A stretch of 64,000 bases of DNA from Piromyces finnis. Taxonomy: Eukaryota > Neocallimastigomycota > Neocallimastigomycetes > Neocallimastigales > Neocallimastigaceae. The position numbers and the translations under genes are program-made. The notes under the pieces were generated by a model, which was given only the letters and a program-made list of their open reading frames with translations, had not been told where the DNA came from and did no database searches. Shown here one piece after another: positions 1 through 12,800 of this stretch (position 1 is its first letter; the number at the start of each line of letters is the position of its first letter). The DNA lies in contig MCFH01000072.1 of assembly GCA_002104945.1 (NCBI GenBank), forward strand, positions 169,646 to 233,645, read 5' to 3'.

Positions 1-821
1 TATTTTAAAATTTAACAATTTAATAATAAAAAAAATTAAAAGATTTTAAAATCAAATTTTAAATCTTTTAATTTTTTTTATTCTTTTCTTTTTTTTTTTG
101 TACCATATCCTTAAAATTATTTATTCCTATTTATTCATTGGAATTATAACAAATAACAACAGTCAATTCAATAAAATTATTATAACAAGGATAAAATATA
201 TTTGAATTATTTTTTATTCAAATTTAAAGATAAAAATAAATATAAAAAATTTTCAAAAATTTAGAATAAAGAAAAAGAATAAAATTGAATACATACGATT
301 TATAAACATTAAAAAGTAATTTTAAAAAAAAATCTTGGTAATATAAAAAATATTTTAAATTGCGGGATTCATATACAAAAAGTAAATAAAAATTACAGAT
401 TAAAAGCATTTTATAATATAAATAAGTTATTTATATTTTGTTTTAATATAAATAAAATAAACCAATTCAAGTAAACGAAGAAACAAGGGATTGCCAAATA
501 TAAATAGAAATAAAAAGAGAATAAAACAATTGAAAAAGAAAATTAAAGTGAATTACCCCATTTTTTTTATTTATTTAATAAGAAATTAAAATTATTACAA
601 ATCAGTATTTAATTATTTGAAATTGTAAAATAAATAATATTATATACATTATACTAATATTAAAAGGTAATAAATTGTTTATTATATATATATTATTCAA
701 ATATTTAAATATAGTAATACTTATTAATTTGTTAATTATAATTTAATTATAAAATATATTTTTACATTTATAATAAAAATAAATATCTATTTTATTTCAA
801 AGTATACAAACAAATTAAATT
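1..821. other. AT-rich intergenic region, no gene seen
   Basis: I see no supportable gene here. The only open frame (about 224-409, minus) is low-complexity Phe/Tyr/Leu/Lys of the kind A/T-only DNA gives by chance. A perfect inverted repeat lies at 25-46 / 61-82 (listed separately). The last few hundred bases before 822 should contain the promoter and leader of the MATH-BTB gene, but no specific element is recognisable. Confidence 0.7.
25..82. repeat. Perfect 22-bp inverted repeat
   Basis: Bases 25-46 and 61-82 are exact reverse complements and flank a 14-base spacer. The arms are almost entirely A/T, with one G or C each. This could be a small foldback element or a transcript-end hairpin. 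Chance formation in such skewed DNA is also possible. Confidence 0.6.
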
Positions 822-2367
822 ATGGATAATTTAAAAATTGTTGGTTTTTTATGGTGTATTAATAACTATTCAAAACTACCAGATACTGAAATTTTTAGTC
901 AATGTTTTTGGAGTAGTGGTCAAAGCTGGAGATTAAGTATCTATCCAAAGGGTATAAAAGATAAAAGTGATGATTATCTTTCTGTATTTTTAGAGGCAGT
1001 TCCATCAACTAATTTTAAAGAAACGACATGGAAAACAGACACATTTTCAGCTACTTTCTTTTTAAGAACAGAACCAGACGCTCCAGTTGATATAGTTAGA
1101 CGTGCTAGTAAATCAGCACAAGAATTTACATCAAGTAATCCATCATGGGGTTTTTTACGTTTTTGTGAACTGGAAAGACTTTATTCTTTAATGAAAAATG
1201 ATCAATTAGTAGTGGGTATAACAATTCGTTCAATTCCTTCAAATAATAATTTATCTATACCAAAGGAAATATCTAATTCAAATCAAAGATATAATTATTC
1301 AAATCGTGGAAATTTAAATAACAGTAATTCCATTGAAAAATTTGTAAATCTTCGTCATTCATCATCATCAGTTTCTCTTTCTAATGATACATCTTCTAAC
1401 AACAATATAAATTACCCTCAAGTAAAAGCAAAAACAAACGGTGAAATAGAATATCTTTGTAGTCCACCATCTTCTCCCACTTTATCAAGCAAACCAAAAT
1501 TCGTTAATAATTCCCTTTTTGATGCTAATCCAATGGTAATATTAAAAAAAATATATTTTTTTTATCCGTCATAAACAAATATTCTAATTATTAATATTAA
1601 TTTTAAATAGAATAAATATCGTCCATCAACTATTGAATTACCTCCAGCTTACGAAAATGAGGTATATTTAATCCAAATAGAAAATGAAGTAAAATTATTT
1701 TGTCCTCATCTTGACCGTATGTTCCGCGTTGTTAAAGAATTTGAATCTGAATTTAACAATGATAAAACTGCTGACGTCCAATTAATTATTGAAGGAAAAT
1801 GTATTTATGCACATAAAATTATATTAAGTGCTAGAAGTAACTATTTTAAAGCAATGTTTGATTCAGGAATGTGTGAATCAGGTAAAATTTTTATATTTGA
1901 AATTTTAATATTAAAAAAAAAAAAATATATATATATATATTAATATATATATTATGCTTTTAATTATCAATATAGAATCTTCAAAAATAACAATTACAGA
2001 TTTTAAATATTCAACAATTGAATCATTAATAAAGTTTTTATATTCAGTAAAAACCGAGATTAACGATGATCTTAATGATCTTATTGATTTATATCGTGCT
2101 GCTGATAAATATCAATTAGAATCATTAATGAATTATATTCATCAATCTATTTGCTCTAGAATAACTTGTCAAAATGCATGCTCAGTATTAAGTGAAATTT
2201 ATTGTTTCCCTCGTCTTGAAAAGTCATGTTTAGAATTCATTGCTCAACACTTGAGTACTATCTATTCAACACCAGATTTTCGTAACTTACTTTCTGGTGG
2301 ATATGAAGAATCATTAACAACCCTTTTTGGAATGTTAGCCATAGGACCAAACTTTAATAATTCATGA
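822..2367 (+). CDS. MATH-BTB domain protein (probable CUL3 adaptor)
   Basis: Three exons, 822-1535, 1611-1881 and 1976-2367, join in frame to about 458 residues. Residues 1-150 have the MATH/TRAF-like pattern: W...NYSKL, then F...GQSWRLSIYPKG with SVFLE. After a Ser/Asn-rich linker a BTB/POZ domain starts near residue 290 (TADVQLIIEGKCIYAHKIIL, then RSNYFKAMF). A BACK-like helical tail runs to about residue 450. MATH-BTB proteins of the SPOP type bind substrates through MATH and CUL3 through BTB, so a ubiquitin-ligase adaptor role is inferred. Both introns start with GTAA and end in TAG. The second is a 94-bp intron containing an AT run. The substrate cannot be guessed. Confidence 0.85.
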
Positions 2368-3262
2368 AAAATTAATATAGTAAATAATTTCCATCGAAAA
2401 TAATATAAATATTATTTCTTCGACTTAATAGCCTATTTATTTTACTATAATTTAATCATTATCAAAACACATCGCATAAATAGTTAGCTATAAATTGTAA
2501 ATTTCAAAATTTTGTTATATAAAATAAATAAAAATAAAATATTAAAAAATAATTGTGGCTTTATTATTATTAATGTAATACAAATATTTAAATACTTGTA
2601 TTATAGATTATAGATTATAAAATTTTCTATATACATAAAACAAATCAATGGCAAAAGATACAAATTATATTTAATTAAATAATAGAAAAAGAATAATAGT
2701 AAAAATATATTTTTACTATTTTATATAAATATTATTGATGATTAATATTTATTTTTTTCTAAAATCTTATAATATTACATAGTATAATTTTTTATTTTTA
2801 ATTTTTTATACCAAAAAAAAATTTAATTTTTTTGAAAAAAGATGAAAAATTAAAATATTTCTTTTCGATATTATTGATTATTAACCAATCATATTTAAAG
2901 ATTGAAAGTTTTAAAAAATATGAAAATAATAGTTTTTAAAATTCAAAATTGCGATTAATAAAAAAAAAAAAAATTACTGTTTTTTTTTTAAAAAAAAAAA
3001 GTAAATATTAAAATTAATGTAAAAATAAATATAATTACTATATATTTTAAATAAAAACCAAGGAGTACATTATTATTATTATATTTAATAATAAAAGCAA
3101 ATTTCTTTTTAATAATAAATTAATATACATAAAATATTAGAGAATGATATATTAATCTTTAAAATATTTTTTTATAAATAATAATAATTTATTTTATCAT
3201 AATATTTATTATAAATGATTTCAATGAACAAAAAAAAAAAACAATAAAAATGATAATAAAGA
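2368..3262. other. AT-rich intergenic region
   Basis: I see no gene in this stretch. It is poly-A/poly-T and AT-dinucleotide sequence. It must hold the 3' end of the MATH-BTB transcript and the promoter of deoxyhypusine synthase, but no defined element is visible. Confidence 0.7.
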
Positions 3263-4937
3263 ATGTCTTCTGAACAACAACCAGCTAAAGCCGTTGATGC
3301 CGTATTCGTTGAATCTGAAAAGGTTCCAGACGGTACCCCAATTACTAAAGGTTATGATTTTGATAATGGTATTAATTATGAAGAACTTTTCAAATCTTAT
3401 GCCACTACTGGTTTCCAAGCTACTCACATTAGTCGTGCAGTTGACCAAATTAACCAAATGGTAAATAAAATATATTATTACTATTATTCATTTATATAAA
3501 ATTGAAATAATATAAATTTATCTTTATAAATAATAAGTAATTTATTAAAAATTCTAAATTTATTTAATATATATATTTTATGATTTATCTATTAATAGTT
3601 AAACTGGAGACTCTCTCAAGAACCAATTGAAGCTGATGAAACTGATGAATTCAAGGACCCAGAAGTTAGAAAAAACACTAAATGTACTATATTTTTAGGT
3701 TATACCTCAAACTTAATTTCTTCTGGTTTAAGAGAAGTTTTCAGATTCCTTGTTAAACACAACATGGTAATTTATTTTTTTAATAATAACAATTAAAATA
3801 AAAAAAAAAAAAATTAAAAAAAATGTCATTTTAAATAGTTACATTTATTAATTAAATATTAATAAATATAATAAAAAGGTTAGTTGCATTGTTACTACTG
3901 CTGGTGGTGTTGAAGAAGATTTCATTAAATGTTTAGGTCCAACTTACATGGGTGAATTCAGTTACAAGGGTGAAACCTTAAGAAAGAAGGGTTTAAACAG
4001 AATTGGTAATTTATTAGTTCCAAATGATAATTACTGTAAATTTGAAGATTGGATTATGCCAATTTTAGACCAAATGTTAAAGGAACAAAAAGAAGATGTA
4101 AGTTTATCATGTAAATATTTTTTTTTAACATTATAAGTATGTATATATTTAACATTATATACTTATTAATAATAGAATGTTATCTGGTCACCATCAAAAT
4201 TCATTCACAGACTTGGTAAGGAAATTAATAATGAAGATTCAGTTTATTACTGGGCTTACAAGGTAATGATAATAAAAAAATAAAAATTATTTATTTTTGC
4301 AATTTTTGTTTTAAATATGTTAAAAGTAAGGAAAGAAATGTAAAAATATTAATTTTTATAAATAATTTTAACAAATAGAACAATATTCCAGTCTTTTGTC
4401 CAGCTGTTACTGATGGTTCTTTAGGTGATATGATTTTCTTCCACTCTTACCGTAACCCAGGTCTTATTATGGATATTGCTCAAGATATTAGAAAAATTAA
4501 TAGTATGGCCGTTCGTGCTAAGAAATCTGGTATCATTATTCTTGGTGGTGGTGTTATCAAACATCATATTGCTAATGCCAATTTAATGGTAAATAATTTA
4601 TGAAATAAAGCGAAAAAATTATAAGAATTAGTTTTAAATACATGAATTGGTAAAAAGAAATCTAATTAAATTATTATATTATATAATTATATACATAAAG
4701 CGTAATGGTGCTGATTATTCAGTTTACATTAACACTGCTAATGAATTTGATGGTAGTGATGCTGGTGCTTCACCAGATGAAGCTGTTTCTTGGGGTAAGA
4801 TTCGTTTAAATGCTCATCCAGTTAAGGTTTGCTGTGAAGCCACTACTATTTTCCCATTCATCGTTGCTCAAACTTTCGCTAAATATTACTTTGAACATAA
4901 AGATGAATTTCAAAAGGAAGAAGAACAAAAGAATTAG
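3263..4937 (+). CDS. DYS1: Deoxyhypusine synthase
   Basis: Six exons join in frame to 372 residues: 3263-3460, 3599-3766, 3879-4097, 4176-4262, 4379-4588 and 4701-4937. The enzyme transfers the aminobutyl group of spermidine, using NAD, to one lysine of eIF5A, the first step of hypusine formation in the cytosol. Family landmarks are clear: [12 protein letters not shown], then [16 protein letters not shown], then [16 protein letters not shown], and the active-site stretch [13 protein letters not shown] with the catalytic lysine at about residue 327 (Lys329 in human). The length matches the usual 369 or so. Codon usage is less A/T-biased than in neighbouring low-complexity genes, as expected for a well-expressed housekeeping gene. 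The start ATG is preceded by an A-rich leader. Confidence 0.97.
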
Positions 4938-5496
4938 ATTAAATTGAAGTAAAAAATATATATTTTACTAAAACAAACAAACAAACATTAAATATATATA
5001 GACATTTTAAATTGAAGAGAAAATCTATTAAAATTTTTTAAATTAGGTTTATTTATTTTTTAAAATAATAGAATACTTGATATTTACATTTTCTTTATTA
5101 AATTATATCCATATATATTAAGTAGATTTATTTATTTAGAATTAGATGTTAATTATTAAATAATTAAATAATTAATTTCTAATAAATTATATATTAATAA
5201 AAAGAATATAAATATAAAATGAATATTTTTATATTAGTAACATTATAAGTAATATAATTTTATTAATTTGTGTTTTTATTTTTATTTTTATTTTTTTGTT
5301 TTTAATATTTATTATCAAAAATGTTGGTTTTATTAAATGCTATATATCAAAATTTATTGAAAGAAAAAAATAAAAAAAAAAAAAATCTAAAAGTAAAATA
5401 TAAATTTCAAAACTAATTTAAAAAAATTAATATAAAGAAAAAATAGTTTTTATATTGTTTTATAAATGTAAACTAAACAAAAATTTATGTATTGCA
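4938..5496. other. Convergent 3' intergenic region
   Basis: This is the space between two convergent genes, deoxyhypusine synthase (+) and the FtsX-like permease (-). It is A/T-only sequence with poly-A and poly-T runs that could serve as polyadenylation regions. No gene is seen. Confidence 0.6.
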
Positions 5497-8400
5497 TTAT
5501 TCTTTAAGCAATTTTATAATTTGACTTTGCTTAGATAATGATAATAATGGACCAATGGTAGCTAATATTGCTGAAACAATACAACATCCAACAACAACTA
5601 GTATTAATATGTATGGGAATGAGAAAGATAATGGTATATGAATAAATTCAGTTCTTTGTTTCATTATAGTAATTCCTAAAATGTATCCAACAATGATCTA
5701 AAGAAAAAAAAAATAAATAAATAAAAAAATTTATTGATTTTATAAATATTATTATATTTGAATTATTATTATTATTATTTCTAAATTTTATATAGATAAG
5801 AAAACCTACACCAAGAATACCAGCACTCATTAAAATGGTAAATCCTTCATAAATGTAAATTTTTATTAAACTAAATCTATTTACACCAAGTGACCTTAAA
5901 ATACCAATTTCTTGTTTTTGTTCCATTATATTCATATACATAATATTACTTAAACTGAAGAACGCAATTAAAGAGAATGCTACAGTGATAACACTAAAAG
6001 CATAATTAAGAATTGTTCTAACATCTTCAGTAAATTCTAATTCATCATCTAATGTCTCTACATTGACACGCATATTAAAGACTGTTAACATTTGGGATTT
6101 GATTTTCTTTTTAATTTCTTTAGTGATATTTGCATTATATGAAATTATCATATATTGAAGAATTATATCCTTCATGGAGGTATAGAACTCTTTTCCTAAT
6201 TCATACATACCAGGGAATGAAACTAATGAGGATAAACCACTCGCCATAACTTTAGACATATCTACAAGTGGAGCAGATTCTAAATAAGATAAAGGTTGAA
6301 CTTCTCTCCAACAATAAGTTTCATTACTGAAAATATATTTTATTAATAATTTATCATCAAATTTTCCTTCCATTACAAATTCATCTTTATATGCGACTGG
6401 GTAAATCATACGATTATCACCTTCATATGAGTAAAGTTGCTCTGTTTGTATAGACGTTAATTGATTCGTCATTTCATTTGTGGGATATAAAAATTTTGTC
6501 TTTCCAAAAGAAGTACTTACCACATCAAAAAAGTTTGGGCTTATTGCTCTTATATGAGTTCGATAAGGATCAACACGACCAATATTAGATATTTTTATAT
6601 CACTTATATTTTTATTTTTATATACAAAATGATCCGATAAATAAGCCCAATCATTTACCTCTGGTATTGAACTTAAATATTCTTCTGCTGCCTTTAATTG
6701 TAACCAAAAACTACCAGTATTATAAATATTTTGAATATATATTCGAGCGTCTGCACCAATTTTTGCTCTGGCACTATTTGATATAATTATTATATTAACA
6801 AAAAAAAAAAAAAAAAAGTATTATTTTTAAAAATAACAAAAAGAAAAATATATAATTTTAAATATTTATTTTATATCTATATTTTTTATAATCATATATA
6901 ATTATTATTATATTAATAATATTTTAATTTTTATTTCAACTTACTTATATTCCATTGTATTTAATTCAACATCCGATACAGATTGTAAGAATATAATGCA
7001 TGTAATACTCATAGCAAACATTAAAGCTGTCTTTTTATTTTTAAGTCTATGACTTAATAAATTTTTTTTTGTAAGAATACTAATTCCTTTTTTTTCCCAA
7101 AAGTTTATGAAAAAGACGATATACAATACTATTCGTTCTACTATTGGTTGTAAATTCAATGATAATGTTATCATACCAAAAAGCATACATAACAAAACCG
7201 CAAATAAAATAGTTAAAACATTAGCAATATTCATACTAATTAATGATGCTGGTAAAAAGTAACATAATAACCCTCCAATAAGAGAAAAAGATCCACCAAC
7301 AGCAATTAACGTTTTATTAGCTTTAATTGTTTTATAAAATTTATTCTCGACTGTAATAATATATCCATTAAGATTATGACGACGATCCAATGAATCTCTA
7401 ATATTAGATGACAACGCTTTTCTAATTGGGAAATACGAGGCTATAATTGGTACACATAGACCTAAACCAATACCACATAATACTGCTTTAAATGATAATA
7501 TTGGTGTAATAGAATGTTTTAATGTGGTTTCAATTAGTGGTTGGAAATATATAATTAATACTTGGGCCGTAATAAATGCTAATGCGGTTCCCGGAAGACT
7601 ATATGAAATGCCTTGAACCTTTTTTTTTTTTAGTTTAAAATAAATAATATAATTAACATAGTAAATAAGATATAAGTTTTTGGTTAAATAGCTAAATTAA
7701 AGCAATCATTTTGTATAAATTATAATAAATCCAAATATTAATAATTACCAATATCATAAATATCATATTTTTTCTTTTCATTCCCACCATTCTTTGAATA
7801 CCTAATTGATGTGTTTTTGATTCAACAGATACCATCATAAGACAATTAATTAAAAATATCGATAATAATGCTAATAAAAGTACAATGATTGTAAATGTTA
7901 AATTTAAAAATGATGCCATTGTTGAATTTTCTTTAAATTCTTTTAAAACGTCTAAAGATGTATATATTTCATGAAAACCAAGATACCATGCGATTTTTGA
8001 ACTCCATTGAATAACATCTTTCGCAATTTTATCGAAGGATTGTCCTAAATACCAGGAACTTCTAGGACCTGGTAAATTAAAAACAACATCATTAACATCT
8101 TCATAATATTTTTTATCAGTTTGTAATTTAAACATTAATGGGTAAGCTTCTATTTCAGCAAAAGATAATTCATTATCACGTATACGCATTTCTGCAATTT
8201 TTTGGTGAATTTCAGCAACATCCTGGAAAAAAGTTGTCATTTCAATAATTGCAATATAATTATTACTCGTAGATCCAAATTTGCACGAGGCACCACTAAT
8301 TGAAAAAATATCTTCTATTTTATATGGTATAGAATATATGATTGCATCAATATTTGCTCTTATGTTTGTAAAAACTTCATTAAATGCAACTGCGTACATG

Positions 8401-9128
8401 TCTCTAGTACTAAATGATAGTATTATTGTATCATTAACTTTAACTTTTAAATCATCTGCTAATGTATCACTGATGAGAATCTTCCCATTGGAAGGATATT
8501 TATAATTCCAATTCTTACAAATTTCCAATTTTTTTTCCTTTTCCATATCTAATATATATGTACTGATCTGATGATTTCGAGAGCAATCATTCAATAAATA
8601 ATTACGGGATTGATACCATTTTTTATGACTATATACAACATAATCAATAGGGTTGTTTAATGAGGAATTATATGAGGAACAACTTAATAAATTATGAGCA
8701 TATGCATTTCCATTTTTCCATCTAGGAGTATGTAATTGATATTTTTTTGGTAAATTACTGTCAATCACATTAGCTACTTTAGTGTAATTTATTGGTGCTT
8801 TAAAAGGAAGTTTTATATCCATATCAATTTCACCTGAATTTTGTTCACTTAATACTAAAAAAATAATTGGTGAGAATTTCAAGCACATAATTAAAAGAAT
8901 AACAATAAATACTACTAAATAAATAGAGCAACATCCTATTAAAAAGTGACCCTTTTTACTTTTATGATCTCTTATACTAAGTCTAGTATAAAGACTTACG
9001 TCACTTATAAAATTATTAAATTTTTTAACATATCCTTTTTTTTCTGTCCCATCTTTTTCTTCTTTTACTATTGTATTTTCACTATTTTTAAGAACATAAT
9101 TTATTTTATTGTTTTTTATATCATCCAT
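5497..9128 (-). CDS. FtsX/MacB-type permease-like membrane protein
   Basis: Four exons on the minus strand, 9128-7749, 7618-6945, 6773-5810 and 5697-5497, join in frame to about 1072 residues. A membrane segment at residues 62-84 follows a charged cytoplasmic N-terminus, and a large non-membrane region resembling a MacB periplasmic-core domain comes next. A first FtsX block follows, with the typical loop ESKTHQLGIQRMVGMKRKN and three further helices. A second extracytoplasmic region and a second FtsX block (NIMEQKQEIGILRSLGVNRF, helices, C-terminal SLSKQSQIIKLLKE) complete a duplicated FtsX architecture. Bacterial FtsX-type permeases work with a separate ATPase in lipoprotein export, efflux or wall-hydrolase control. 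No ATPase is encoded here or in adjacent genes. The substrate is unknown. Such proteins are uncommon in fungi; bacterial or protist ancestry is possible but not shown. Confidence 0.8.
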
Positions 9129-9897
9129 TTATTTATATTTTATATAAATTTAATTAATTATAATATTTATATTATGCGTATGAATTTATTTCTATAAATT
9201 TATTATTTATATGCAGTGTTTTTTTTTTTTAATTAGAAAAATAATGAAAATCTATAATTCAATAAATATTTATAATCTTATTTAAATGTTTATTGTATTA
9301 AAGGTATTAGTAATCATATTTAAAACAAAAACTTTTTTATTTATTCAAGTAATTATTGTAATTTATTTTGCTCTATATGATTTCTAAATAATATGAATTA
9401 TAGAAAAGTAGATAAAAAAAAAATCTTCTATATTAATAAAAATAAATTTTAATAAAAATTTTATTTATTTATTATATTTTTTAATTAATTATTTTTTCTT
9501 CTATTTTTTTTTTTTTTAAATTTTTAAAAAACAAAACAAAGTATAATTAAAATATATTAAATTATAATTTTATTTTTTTTTCTTTTTTTGAATAAAATTA
9601 AAATTATTTTACACTATATAATACCAATAATATAATTGAATAATATAATTGGTAATAATCTTTATTCCGAAGTAATTTTAAATAAAAAAGAACTTTATTG
9701 AAATTGATGCTATTATTTAATATTTTTTTTCAAAGGAGTTTTTCATAAAAAAAAAAGTAATTCTTTTTAAATATAAATATATGATAAAGGTATATTGAAT
9801 TTTAAGTATGAAATATATCATAAATGTAAATTTTATTTATAATTTATGTAATTATTCCAATAAAGCAAATATATTATTATGATCTTTTATTAATTAA
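9129..9897. other. AT-rich intergenic region
   Basis: This stretch lies between the start of the permease gene and the stop of the CFAP74-like gene. It holds A/T runs only. A plus-strand open frame around 8946-9197 is a shadow over the permease 5' end with no family resemblance. Confidence 0.6.
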
Positions 9898-12800
9898 TTA
9901 ATCCACAACTTCAACATTTTCTGGTAGCTCAGTAATAAATTTTATTATCCAAATTCTTGAATAAGTGTTGCAATAACCTTCTACGGGTTCTTTCTCAGGC
10001 TCTCTACAATTAAAAGTACTACCAATATCCCATATTATTCCCCCTTTTAAAACTACCTTATAACATGTTTCAATAGTTTCTGGATTAAATGTTTTTAAGG
10101 TGATTACTGATGTAGATGTATTTTGATTTCCTTTTGCGGAACTATGAGGTTTTGAAGATACTTCTGGATTATTTTGTTGCGTATTAGTTGATATATAATT
10201 GATATTAGTTGAATTATTAGTTTCATCATTATTTATTTGATTATTTTCAATTTTATTATCTAATTGATCTGATTTCAAATTGGTATTATTATTATCATTT
10301 ATTAATATACTTTTACTTTTATTATTATTAATTAAATTCTGATAATCATCTGTTAAAAATTTAAAATCAGGGTTTTTCAGTATATTTTTATTAATATGAT
10401 TTGATAAATCAATTCCTTCTTTAAAATAATTACTCCAAAAGTTTAATACTGGATCTAAAATTTTTACACTAATTTTCTTTACTCCTACGTTTTCAGATGA
10501 ACCACTACTTGGCTCAATAATAAATCTTCTTTTAGAATCATTATTCACTTCATCTAATGGTATTACTGTAACTGAACCATAATTATTAACAAAAAATGTA
10601 TTATTATATGGTTTTATACTGAACTCTGATGGAATAATTTTTTTATTTTCTGTTTTTACAAAAGATGGAACTTTTCCATTAACAATATTAAATTCTTTTG
10701 TGAATAATACATAAACAGTTTGATTATATTTTTGACTTAAAGATCTTGATATTTTCCAAATAAATTTTAATGTTTTGTATCGTGGATGAATAAAAGTTGA
10801 TACTAATGAAAGGGGTATTATATCATTAATTTCATTTGGATTAGTTTCACCTTTTTTATCTTTTGTTTTTGATACTTTCTTTGGTTCTTCTTCTATTACA
10901 TTATCTTTCATATTTTGAGTTAACGACATTGGATTATTGTGATTTGCATATACCTCTAATGGAGGAATAACAGGATCTTCAATATACAAATCAGAATTAT
11001 GATCAAATCCAGATAAATAAAATGAGTTTTGCCAACATCTTCCATTTACTCTAATTTTTTGATATTCCTTTATTCCAATGATTTCAATAAAAAAGAAGTC
11101 ATAATAATTATCACTCTCATGATCTGGTGAAAACTTAATACTAATTTCGATTTTATCCATAGAAGATACTTCACCTTCATATGAATTAAAATGAAATGGA
11201 GAAATAAAATTAATATTCGAAGTTCCATTGCTTATAATTTTTTCATTGGAATCTTCCTTATCATGTACTTTATATTTAATAGGAATTGCTGTTTGATTAT
11301 TTATTGTTAAAATTTGTGTTCCGATTTCACCAAGCATTATATCATTAAATTCAATGTTTTTTGGTTCTATGGATACCTTTGGTTCAATTCCAGTACCATT
11401 TAGTTCAAGTTTAATACAAGATGTTTCAGTATAAAACTCACATATTTCTTTATATAATACTGGTCTTATTGGTCTAAAGAGTATTTTTGCAACAAAAGTT
11501 GATTTTGGTGGTATTTCTCTTAAATAACAAACTAAATCAAAGGGTCCTACAGGATTAAGACATTTCATATTAATTTTTTTTGGTTCATTCGATTCATTTT
11601 TTATTGGGATATCATATATGCTTTCACTATTAAGTAAAACGTTGCCGAAAAATATTTTGGATTCTTTATTATCATTAATTAAATCTGGTTTAGTAATTGT
11701 AGTTGATACTAATAAATGAATTACAAATTCATCGTTCTGTTGATATTCTTTTTCATTTACATCAGTTTTCATTCCAAATGGTATCTTTAATTTTGATAAA
11801 TCAATATTAAAATTCTTATGTTGATTTATTTTACATGGAATTATAAAATCTAAATTTTTAACTATTGGTGATTTTTCTGGAATAGTAATAGTGGATATTG
11901 AATTATTACTAATCGGTTTATTAGGTGTCTTTTTATTTTTTATGACTTTTTGATTAGATGACTGAGCTTGATTAGAAGAAGTAGCATTTATAGTACCTTC
12001 TTTTTTCATATTAACTTTTTTTTCATTACTTTCCTCAAAATGTACTGTTCCAATATTCTTCAATTCATCTTCAGACATACCACCTTCTATATTATAATCA
12101 GATTCTGATGGGAAAAATGAAATATCAAGATATTCATAATCAAGAGGCTTTAATGTACCCTCCTGAGGGGTGATTCTAATGCAATTATATATTCTATTTT
12201 TATTTTCTATTGGTATATCAGTAATTAATTTCTTACTTAAGTCAATTTCTTGTGCCTTAAAGAGCACAGGCATTCCAAATTTAAAATCAAACATACTTTG
12301 AGATTTAAAATTATCAGAATTTTTCCAATTATTGCCATCATTATGTATCATACCAATATATGTAGTATTAACTTTTCCAATAGATGTTGTAGACAATTTG
12401 ATATAATTCTCTGATAACCTAAGAGCTGATTGAACACCATTTCCAGTACACATTATTTCAAATTTTAACCCATGATCCGTATATCCTATAATTTTCATAT
12501 TACTTCCATTATATTTTATTGTTTCTAATGGTTGAAATATTAAATATACCTCAATAACTTCACGAGACTTTAATTTAATTATTGGTTTATTTTGAGAGTT
12601 TAATACTGATAAAACAGGATTCTTTGATTGGAAATATAATTTTTGAGGTAAAAGTGAATTATTTGTGATTTTAATTGGAAAATATCCTTTTTCACATATG
12701 GAAATATTTTTAAAATCTATTAATCCATTAGGTTCTACTTTTATTCCAACAGATGTAATTCTTCCTTTTAACAAAATTGGTATAGGACATTTGACATTAC

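Noticed and set aside
224-409. 61-codon minus-strand frame upstream of the MATH-BTB gene
   Set aside because: Low-complexity Phe/Tyr/Leu/Lys composition with no family resemblance.
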